This document shows, one piece after another, positions 22,680-28,304 of a stretch of DNA of 28,304 nucleotides. Source of the DNA: RGIG5612 sp045600845. Its GTDB lineage: Bacteria > Bacillota > Clostridia > Lachnospirales > Lachnospiraceae. The notes under the pieces are model-generated. The model was not told the DNA's origin, ran no database searches, and worked only from the letters and a program-made list of their open reading frames with translations. Where the stretch lies: assembly GCA_045600845.1 (NCBI GenBank), contig JAZRYR010000058.1:1-28304 (forward strand), given 5' to 3'. Made by a program: the position numbers and the translations under genes. The stretch's first letter is position 1. Each line of letters opens with the position of its first letter.

Positions 22680-23969
22680 TTGAAGAAGAAAAATTACCGT
22701 AAATTTATAGCGCTGGCTTTTATTGCAGTATTCTGTATGTGCTCTTTATGTGCATGTACTTTTGGTGGCGAAAAAAACTCAAAAAAGAATTATATTACCA
22801 TCGGAAGAGTTTGCCCATTGTCCGGAGAGTATTCGGAATATGCGGAAGGAACCCTGGAGACAGAAATGGCTGCGGTAGAAGGGCTGAATGCGTCTGGTGG
22901 AATTTATGTAGATGCGTTGGACAAGAAGCTGATGATTCGCTATCTTTTGGAAGATTCGGGCTCTACAAAAAAAGGAGCAGAGGCTGCTGCAGAAAAACTA
23001 ATTAATGAAGAAAATGTAGATATCATTATTGTTTCCGATACGAATACAACGGTGAATTCTGTTTCTAACGTATGTGAAGAGGCGAAAGTTCCGTGTTTTT
23101 GCGTCAATGCGGAAATGGATTCCTGGATGGATCAAGGACCTTATAAGTATTGCTTTAATGTGTCTTATGATACCGAAGGAAAGCTCAAAGCTTGCGAAGA
23201 AGTAGTTAAGGAAAAAGGAATAACGAATTTAGGTCTGATCACGGATGACTCGAAAGAGGGAAAAGCCTTTACAGAGAAAGCCCAGAAGTTCTGTACCGAT
23301 GAGAAAATCAATGTTTCCGCTTATACCTATGGGAATGAAATTATTAAACAGTTAAAAACTGGAAAAATCGATGGTATCTTATGTTACTTGGGAACCGATT
23401 CTTACATTTCCATGAAAGCCGATATTAACCGGGCTGAGCTGGGATTGAAAGCCTGTATACTGATCAATGAACATTGGCCATATAGCGAATTAGCGGCGAA
23501 TAGTCAGTCAGCATCTTTTGATGAGACCTATATTCCAATCTGCTGGTCGCCGGCGTATGAATATGAATCTTCCCTGACGGAACAGAATGGGGCAGATTTG
23601 GAGGAATGGTGGAAGAAAGAATACATTAGCCTCTGTCCGGAGTCTGTAGGATACCGTCACGGAATTATTGAAGTTGTGGTGGATATTTTAAGACGAGCCA
23701 TGGCCGTAGATTCTGAATCGATTGTAAACGCGGCTCATGCTATTTCCCTGGATACGGTTCTTGGACCGATTGCGTTTAACCGCAATAACAGTGTAGTACT
23801 TCCTTGTATAGCTGCTCAATGGCATTATGAAGGAAGCAGTGCCATGGGGGAAATCAAATGGGTGGAATCCGTAACAATGGATACGAAGTCGAAAAAGGCA
23901 GGGGAATCGGAAACGGAAGAAGAGTCTACCATAGAAGAGAAAAAGGATTCGGATTCCAAAGATAAATAA
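22680..23969 (+). CDS. Substrate-binding lipoprotein, branched-chain amino acid transporter type
   Basis: The 429-residue protein has a signal peptide with a lipobox ending at Cys26 (SLCAC), so it is probably lipid-anchored outside the membrane. The mature part is a type I periplasmic-binding fold resembling LivJ/Peripla_BP_6: 'IGRVCPLSGEYSEYAEG', 'ASGGIYVDALDKKLMIRYLLEDSGS', and 'VDIIIVSDTNTTV' are family-like. The C-terminal 20-30 residues are a Ser/Glu/Lys-rich tail. I place the start at TTG 22680, since it gives a clean signal peptide; the ribosome binding site is weak, so coupling to the Mrp gene is likely. No permease or ATPase genes are visible nearby. It may be an orphan serving a distant transporter or a sensor. 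Confidence 0.87.
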   Translation: MKKKNYRKFIALAFIAVFCMCSLCACTFGGEKNSKKNYITIGRVCPLSGEYSEYAEGTLETEMAAVEGLNASGGIYVDALDKKLMIRYLLEDSGSTKKGAEAAAEKLINEENVDIIIVSDTNTTVNSVSNVCEEAKVPCFCVNAEMDSWMDQGPYKYCFNVSYDTEGKLKACEEVVKEKGITNLGLITDDSKEGKAFTEKAQKFCTDEKINVSAYTYGNEIIKQLKTGKIDGILCYLGTDSYISMKADINRAELGLKACILINEHWPYSELAANSQSASFDETYIPICWSPAYEYESSLTEQNGADLEEWWKKEYISLCPESVGYRHGIIEVVVDILRRAMAVDSESIVNAAHAISLDTVLGPIAFNRNNSVVLPCIAAQWHYEGSSAMGEIKWVESVTMDTKSKKAGESETEEESTIEEKKDSDSKDK

Positions 23970-23995
23970 CTTTATTTGGAAAGAAGGAATAATAG

Positions 23996-24556
23996 ATGAA
24001 AAACACATATCCTATGACAATTGCCGGATGTAAAAGGGAACTTCCTCTTTGCAAGGCTTCGGATACATTGACCATCGGCGCATTTGTTATTTTTGGCGAT
24101 GTTGAGCTTACGGTAGCATGTGCTGCCGCTTTATTAGAGAAGGCTCCAGAATACGATTATATGATTGCTCCGGAAGCAAAGGCAATTCCATTGATTCATG
24201 AGATGGCCAGACAGAGCGGACGCAATGAATATTTCCTGGTCCGGAAGGCTCCGAAACTTTATATGAAAGGAGTATTCTCTACGGAAGTTAAATCGATTAC
24301 AACAGAAACTACCCAGAAATTGTATATGGATGGAGCAGATGCAGCAAAAATGAAAGGCAAGAGAATCCTGCTTCTGGATGATGTAATTTCTACTGGTGAG
24401 TCGATTGCTCAGCTGGAGACTTTGGTAAATCAGGCGGGAGGTATCGTTGTTGGCCGTATGGCAATTCTTGCAGAAGGTGATGCAGCAAAGAGAGACGATA
24501 TTATTTTCCTGGAGAAGCTGCCATTATTTGACGCAGAAGGAAATCCATTAGAATAA
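23996..24556 (+). CDS. Phosphoribosyltransferase family protein, Apt-like
   Basis: The 186-residue type I phosphoribosyltransferase has the PRPP-binding signature ILLLDDVISTGES (124-136) and a preceding 'YDYMIAPEAKAIPLIHEMAR' segment of the adenine phosphoribosyltransferase/XPRT kind. It would join a purine base to PRPP. Substrate specificity is uncertain, because the hood region (residues 1-45) is unlike that of E. coli Apt. The ATG has GAAGGAA upstream. It lies 26 bases after the lipoprotein gene and ends at the shared terminator. It is probably the last gene of the plus-strand run from htpG. Confidence 0.82.
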   Translation: MKNTYPMTIAGCKRELPLCKASDTLTIGAFVIFGDVELTVACAAALLEKAPEYDYMIAPEAKAIPLIHEMARQSGRNEYFLVRKAPKLYMKGVFSTEVKSITTETTQKLYMDGADAAKMKGKRILLLDDVISTGESIAQLETLVNQAGGIVVGRMAILAEGDAAKRDDIIFLEKLPLFDAEGNPLE

Positions 24557-24589
24557 CTTCCATTAAAATTAATAGAATAAATTACTGAT

Positions 24590-24632
24590 ATCAAAAAACC
24601 GGAGGCTCTTATTGAAGAGCCTTTTGATATTC
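24590..24632. terminator. Bidirectional terminator between convergent genes
   Basis: AGGCTCTT (24603-24610) pairs with AAGAGCCT (24615-24622) around ATTG, with T-rich flanks on both strands. An outer ATATCAAAA/TTTTGATAT pairing (24590-24598 and 24622-24630) extends the hairpin. The minus-strand stop codon (24609-24611) lies inside the stem-loop, so terminator and gene end overlap. Confidence 0.85.
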
Positions 24633-26279
24633 ATGCAGGAAAGCCGGCCCCACTGTGTAGTAGATATCCAGATTGGAAGCTGCATTCCATGTAATGAAGC
24701 CACCATACCCAATGCCGGCATCCCACAAGGCCTGAATCTGATTCTGAAGAAATGGCGCAGTCACCGGAATTTCCGGATCCCAATATGGAACTGCGTAGCA
24801 GGTAAGCCATGTTCTTGGAATCGCCGGGGTAGGAATTATTGTTTGGGCGTCAGCTGCCTTAGTAGCCCAGGTATAAACTGTGCTATAGCCATCTACCCAA
24901 GTATAAACATTTTCACCAAAATGATCGATATATGGCATGGAACTGATGGCATCAACAACATTGGAAATCGCCGGCCAATACTGTCCATAAGCAGTAACAT
25001 AACCATCGGAACATTCTCCGAAAACGTCGACGGAAAAATACGCGCCGGCTTTATGCAGCTGATCTGTAGCATAGAAACAGAAGTTTTGGATGGCTTCTGC
25101 TTTCTCTTCCCCATAGGTGTTTTTAAAATCAGCGGTTCCATCGCTGGAAAGAGAATATGCGTTTTCTGGGAATCTTACATAGTCAAATTCAATTTCATCA
25201 AAACCCATTTCTTCCACTGCCGAAAGCGCCAGCTTAACATTATATTCCCATGCACGACGGGAAAAAGCTGACGGCCATTCCTGATTGATGCCGTTGTTGA
25301 AAATACATTCATCTGGATTGTCCTGAGCAAACTGGGAGTCATTGAAAACGACAATACGTCCAATGGTCCAGATACCGGCAGCATTTGCTTTATCAATGGC
25401 TGCCTTATATTGGTCATTATCATGGAAGGAATCGGCATATGAAGTTGGAGAATATTCTTTCGCAATTTCCGCATGATATGCCAGATTCCCGTCTTTAATA
25501 TCGATGACGAAGGCATTACAGCCGATTTCCTTTGCACAGTCGATATAGGCATCCATATAGTCGATACATCCGGCATTCAGATATAGTGTTTTACATTCTA
25601 CCGGCATTTCCTTGTCTGTGACAAAAGATTTATCATAAGGATAGTAGTCCAGCTTTGTCGGAGAACCTCCGTACAGTTCGAATTCCGGATCATAGATTTT
25701 ATCTTTATTCAGGTTATAGTATTCGGTATTAACCTCGGCAGCCCCCTCTGGAGAATCCACCAGATATTTGCTGAATACCCAGCCTTCTTTTCCCTCCTCA
25801 TCCTTTATCTGATACATGGAAACATTGCCATTTTCATCGATTTCGTCAAAACCAGTGATGGTCAGATGGGCTCCTTTTTTTACAAAACCGGCAATGTCCG
25901 GAGAAACCTTGTCTGCATAAGTTGTTGCAGAAGTCCGGACAAATTTATCCGTTTCCCGTACACAGGCTTCTTTTGAATCCGCAAGATCGGTACCATTAAA
26001 ATAATAGGTAGTTTCTTCATCCACGGCATAGGCGTAGTAGGAAACTTCCTTTTCCTCTAAGACAACAGGTTTGGATTTCACCGAGACCTTGGTTCCTCTT
26101 GCCATTAAACCGGCGGCTTTAAAAGCTCCGTCCTCAGTTTTTGTATAATAAACAACTGTGGAGGAATCGGATGACAGATACTTATCCAACGGAGGGTCTT
26201 CTTGTATACCACAGCCAGAAAATATCGTACCTATCAGTAAAAGAGATAATAAAATGGCAATCCATCCATATTTTTTCAT
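24609..26279 (-). CDS. Putative glycoside hydrolase lipoprotein (DUF4015)
   Basis: The 556-residue protein has a lipoprotein signal ending at Cys23 (IFSGC). Residues about 100-185 look like an SH3-type wall-binding domain ('KKGAHLTITGF' to 'GWVFSKYLVD'). The C-terminal region of about 320 residues matches DUF4015, a TIM-barrel family predicted to be glycoside hydrolases: 'NAFVIDIKDGNLAY', 'AAGIWTIGRIVVFND' and GFDEIEFDYVRFPENAYS, whose acidic residues are the likely active site. It would act on an extracellular polysaccharide. The start follows GAGGA by 7 bases on the minus strand. It is divergent from ylxM and shares a control region (26280-26432). Catalytic activity has not been shown for most relatives. 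Confidence 0.9.
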   Translation of the reverse strand: MKKYGWIAILLSLLLIGTIFSGCGIQEDPPLDKYLSSDSSTVVYYTKTEDGAFKAAGLMARGTKVSVKSKPVVLEEKEVSYYAYAVDEETTYYFNGTDLADSKEACVRETDKFVRTSATTYADKVSPDIAGFVKKGAHLTITGFDEIDENGNVSMYQIKDEEGKEGWVFSKYLVDSPEGAAEVNTEYYNLNKDKIYDPEFELYGGSPTKLDYYPYDKSFVTDKEMPVECKTLYLNAGCIDYMDAYIDCAKEIGCNAFVIDIKDGNLAYHAEIAKEYSPTSYADSFHDNDQYKAAIDKANAAGIWTIGRIVVFNDSQFAQDNPDECIFNNGINQEWPSAFSRRAWEYNVKLALSAVEEMGFDEIEFDYVRFPENAYSLSSDGTADFKNTYGEEKAEAIQNFCFYATDQLHKAGAYFSVDVFGECSDGYVTAYGQYWPAISNVVDAISSMPYIDHFGENVYTWVDGYSTVYTWATKAADAQTIIPTPAIPRTWLTCYAVPYWDPEIPVTAPFLQNQIQALWDAGIGYGGFITWNAASNLDIYYTVGPAFLHEYQKALQ

Positions 26280-26310
26280 GAGTATGTCCTCGGTTCTGCT
26301 TTATAAATGT

Positions 26311-26340
26311 ATTTAAGCATAAATTGTTAAAAAGCGTCAA
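26311..26340 (-). promoter_or_regulatory. Putative promoter for the DUF4015 lipoprotein gene
   Basis: On the minus strand, TTGACG (26340-26335), an 18-base spacer and TTAAAT (26316-26311) lie about 32 bases ahead of the start codon. A TGc extension precedes the -10. It is divergent from the ylxM promoter, 41 bases away. Confidence 0.5.
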
Positions 26341-26365
26341 TGATGTTTCTAAAAAAGCCTATATA

Positions 26366-26410
26366 TGTCAAGTGAAAATACTTGACAGATATAAAAGCGG
26401 ATAGTATGAT
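26366..26410 (+). promoter_or_regulatory. Near-consensus promoter of ylxM-ffh-rpsP with inverted repeat at -35
   Basis: TTGACA (26382-26387), a 17-base spacer and TATGAT (26405-26410) form a near-consensus vegetative promoter. The -35 sits in one arm of a perfect 8-base inverted repeat, TGTCAAGT (26366-26373) and ACTTGACA (26380-26387), which extends by four more pairs after one mismatch. The predicted start point, around 26417, leaves a short leader. The repeat may bind a repressor or simply reflect a second, opposite -35 on the minus strand. Confidence 0.75.
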
Positions 26411-26432
26411 AGGCAGGTGCGAAAAGAGGCGT

Positions 26433-26759
26433 ATGAAATTTATCATGGAAGAATTTGTAAAACAGTCTTGGCTATATGATTTTTACGGAGATCTTCTGAC
26501 AGACCATCAGAAGGAAATCTATGAGGCCTATGTGATGGAAAATCTTTCTTTGGCCGAAATCGCCCAGGAATATGATATCAGTCGCCAGAGCGTGTTTGAC
26601 CTGATAAAAAGGGTGGATAACACCTTAAACGAATATGAAGAAAAGCTTCATCTGGTGGAACGCTTCATGGAAATAAAAGAAAAAGTAAAAGAAATCGAAA
26701 ACTGCAAAAATCTGGAAGAAGCCAGAAAAATGGCAGAAAATATTATTGAGTTATTATAA
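26433..26759 (+). CDS. ylxM: YlxM/p13-like HTH protein associated with SRP
   Basis: This is a 108-residue all-helical protein with a sigma-70 region 4-like helix-turn-helix ('LSLAEIAQEYDISRQSVFDLIKR'). YlxM is a conserved partner encoded next to ffh in Gram-positive bacteria, reported to interact with the signal recognition particle. The start is uncertain: ATG 26433 follows AGAGG closely (3 bases), and ATG 26445 is 15 bases away. A longer open frame to 26382 can be set aside because its TTG is the -35 box of the promoter. The stop is 3 bases before ffh, so the two are co-transcribed. The C terminus is a charged, coiled-coil-like helix. Confidence 0.9.
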   Translation: MKFIMEEFVKQSWLYDFYGDLLTDHQKEIYEAYVMENLSLAEIAQEYDISRQSVFDLIKRVDNTLNEYEEKLHLVERFMEIKEKVKEIENCKNLEEARKMAENIIELL

Positions 26760-26762
26760 AAG

Positions 26763-28121
26763 ATGGCATTTGAAAATTTATCCGAAAAACTTCAGAATGT
26801 ATTTAAAACGCTGCGTGGAAAAGGAAGATTAACAGAAGCAGATGTAGACGCAGCAATGAAAGAAGTTAAGATGGCGCTTCTGGAAGCGGATGTTAACTTT
26901 AAAGTTGTTAAGCAGTTTACAAATTCCGTAAAGGAACGGGCTGTCGGCGAAGACGTAATGAAGAGCCTGACTCCGGGCCAGATGGTTATTAAGATTGTTA
27001 ACGAAGAACTTACGAACCTGATGGGTGGAGAACCGGTGGAATTAGAACTCCTTCCGGGCATGGCGAAGACGATTATCATGATGGTAGGTCTTCAGGGATC
27101 TGGTAAAACGACTACTGCTGCAAAGCTTGCCGGAAAGCTGAAAGAACAGGGAAAACGTCCTTTGTTGGTGGCTTGTGATATTTATCGGCCTGCAGCAGTT
27201 GAGCAGTTAAAGATTAACGGCGAAAAGGTCGGCGTTCCTGTATTTGAAATGGGAACGGACATAAAAGCGGCGAGTATCGCGAAAGCAGGAATCAAATTTG
27301 CAGAAAATAATAACAAAAACGTTATTATCATAGATACGGCCGGACGTCTTCAGATTGATGAAGACATGATGGCGGAACTGGAAGAAGTAAAGGCGGCAGT
27401 CAATGTTACAAGAACCCTTCTTGTAGTAGATTCCATGACTGGACAGGACGCAGTAAATATTGCCAAAGGGTTCAGTGAAAGAATCGGAATTGATGGCGTT
27501 GTTCTTACCAAGCTGGATGGTGATTCCAGAGGTGGTGCAGCTCTTTCCGTAAAAGCCGTAACGGGCGTGCCAATTGTATATGCCGGCATGGGCGAGAAGT
27601 TAGGCGACTTAGAACAGTTCTATCCGGACCGGATGGCAAGCAGAATCCTGGGCATGGGTGACGTGCTTTCCCTGATCGAAAAAGCGGAAGCTGCAGTAGA
27701 TGAGGAAGAAGCGAAAGAAATGGCCAGCCGGCTGAAGAAGAACGATATGAACTTTGAGGATTATCTGACTTCGATGAAACAGATCCGTCAGATGGGAGGC
27801 TTGTCCGAAATCCTGAAAATGATGCCGGGCATGGGAAACATCACGGATATTGATGAATCCAAGCTGGCGAAAATTGAAGCGATTATATCTTCCATGACAG
27901 CGAAGGAAAGAAAAAATCCAAAACTTTTGAATCCTTCCAGAAAGAACCGTATTGCCAAAGGCGCCGGTGTTGATATTGCGGAAGTAAACCGTCTGGTAAA
28001 GCAGTTTGAAAATGCAAAGAAAGCCATGAAGCAGATGGGCGGAATCAATGGCCTGATGGGTGGAAAACGTGGCAAGGGCATGTTTGGGAAAGGCATGTTC
28101 GGAAAGAAAGGATTTTTCTAA
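26763..28121 (+). CDS. ffh: Signal recognition particle protein Ffh (SRP54)
   Basis: This is the 452-residue GTPase of the signal recognition particle, which targets nascent membrane and secreted proteins to FtsY at the membrane. The N-terminal four-helix N domain is followed by the G domain with LQGSGKTTTAAKL (110-122), DTAGR, and TKLDGDSRGG. The methionine-rich M domain begins around residue 300 and includes 'MPGMG', 'SMTAKERKNP' and the RNA-binding 'SRKNRIAKGAG', ending in a Gly/Lys/Met-rich tail. It is complete, with the length normal for the family. It follows ylxM by 3 bases and precedes rpsP by 76. Confidence 0.97.
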   Translation: MAFENLSEKLQNVFKTLRGKGRLTEADVDAAMKEVKMALLEADVNFKVVKQFTNSVKERAVGEDVMKSLTPGQMVIKIVNEELTNLMGGEPVELELLPGMAKTIIMMVGLQGSGKTTTAAKLAGKLKEQGKRPLLVACDIYRPAAVEQLKINGEKVGVPVFEMGTDIKAASIAKAGIKFAENNNKNVIIIDTAGRLQIDEDMMAELEEVKAAVNVTRTLLVVDSMTGQDAVNIAKGFSERIGIDGVVLTKLDGDSRGGAALSVKAVTGVPIVYAGMGEKLGDLEQFYPDRMASRILGMGDVLSLIEKAEAAVDEEEAKEMASRLKKNDMNFEDYLTSMKQIRQMGGLSEILKMMPGMGNITDIDESKLAKIEAIISSMTAKERKNPKLLNPSRKNRIAKGAGVDIAEVNRLVKQFENAKKAMKQMGGINGLMGGKRGKGMFGKGMFGKKGFF

Positions 28122-28197
28122 ATAAGGTATTAAAAGGTTTTAAACTTTTTATATAAACATTATAACAATAGCGGTAAACCGCAGAAAGAGGAAAAAA

Positions 28198-28304
28198 ATG
28201 GCAGTTAAAATCAGATTAAGAAGAATGGGCAAAAAGAAAGCACCTTTTTACAGAATCATTGTTGCAGATGCAAGATCTCCTCGTGATGGAAGATTCATCG
28301 AAGA
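28198..28304 (+). CDS. rpsP: Ribosomal protein S16, N-terminal fragment
   Basis: The frame opens at ATG 28198, 6 bases after AGAGGA, and runs off the right edge after 35 codons. The product starts MAVKIRLRRMGKKKAPFYRI, which is unmistakably bacterial S16, a small-subunit protein needed for 30S assembly. It follows ffh in the usual order. The 76-base gap contains a weak A/T stem near 28134-28150 and a small GCGGT/ACCGC stem (28171-28182), too weak to call. Confidence 0.96.
   Translation, partial: MAVKIRLRRMGKKKAPFYRIIVADARSPRDGRFIE

Noticed and set aside
28122..28197. A terminator or S16 autoregulatory structure between ffh and rpsP
   Set aside because: The A/T stem near 28134-28150 and the GCGGT/ACCGC stem with a two-base loop are too weak to call.
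1..28304. CRISPR arrays, insertion sequences, tRNA or rRNA genes
   Set aside because: I saw no spaced direct repeats, transposase genes or recognisable RNA-gene consensus anywhere in the window.

Overview
The window looks like a chromosomal segment of a low-GC, Gram-positive, anaerobic member of the class Clostridia. The basis is the ylxM-ffh-rpsP order, a CIRCE-type heat-shock operator, strong AGGAGG-like ribosome binding sites, a DUF1846 protein, and a ferredoxin-dependent 2-oxoacid oxidoreductase next to phosphate butyryltransferase and butyrate kinase. Genus and species cannot be read from the sequence. Almost everything is on the plus strand; only an integral membrane protein (821-1468) and a putative glycoside hydrolase lipoprotein (24609-26279) are on the minus strand.

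Region 1 (1-1530) looks accessory. It holds the tail of a DUF2442 protein, a terminator, a GC-rich hairpin-dense non-coding stretch (about 300-430), a 62-residue peptide, a long inverted-repeat terminator and a minus-strand membrane protein. The peptide is the most unusual item seen: its N terminus is a textbook double-glycine secretion leader and the rest resembles the zinc-ribbon ribosomal protein L32.

Region 2 (1611-10398) is a run of eight same-strand genes, mostly cell-envelope functions: chorismate mutase, a DUF4230 protein, a membrane acyltransferase, a membrane-anchored PIG-L deacetylase, a glycosyltransferase-GtrA fusion, a phosphodiester glycosidase, a single-pass protein of unknown function with a very basic N-terminal tail, and a CapA-family protein. 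Together they suggest making, trimming or acylating a surface glycopolymer outside the membrane, although no named pathway can be assigned.

Region 3 (10440-17240) is metabolic: iorA, iorB, ptb, buk and a GntR/FCD regulator, then a DUF1846 protein. The simplest model is oxidative decarboxylation of aryl (or branched) 2-oxoacids to acyl-CoA with reduction of ferredoxin, then conversion of the acyl-CoA to acid plus ATP by Ptb and Buk. The palindrome TTGTCGACAA ahead of iorA has the form of a GntR/FCD operator.

Region 4 (17260-24625) holds a PutP-type sodium/solute symporter, a CAT-fold acyltransferase, htpG under a perfect CIRCE operator, an Mrp/NBP35 P-loop ATPase, an orphan substrate-binding lipoprotein and a phosphoribosyltransferase. 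Region 5 (24603-28304) holds the glycoside hydrolase lipoprotein divergent from ylxM-ffh-rpsP. The ylxM promoter is near consensus and its -35 box lies in one arm of an inverted repeat. The window ends inside rpsP.
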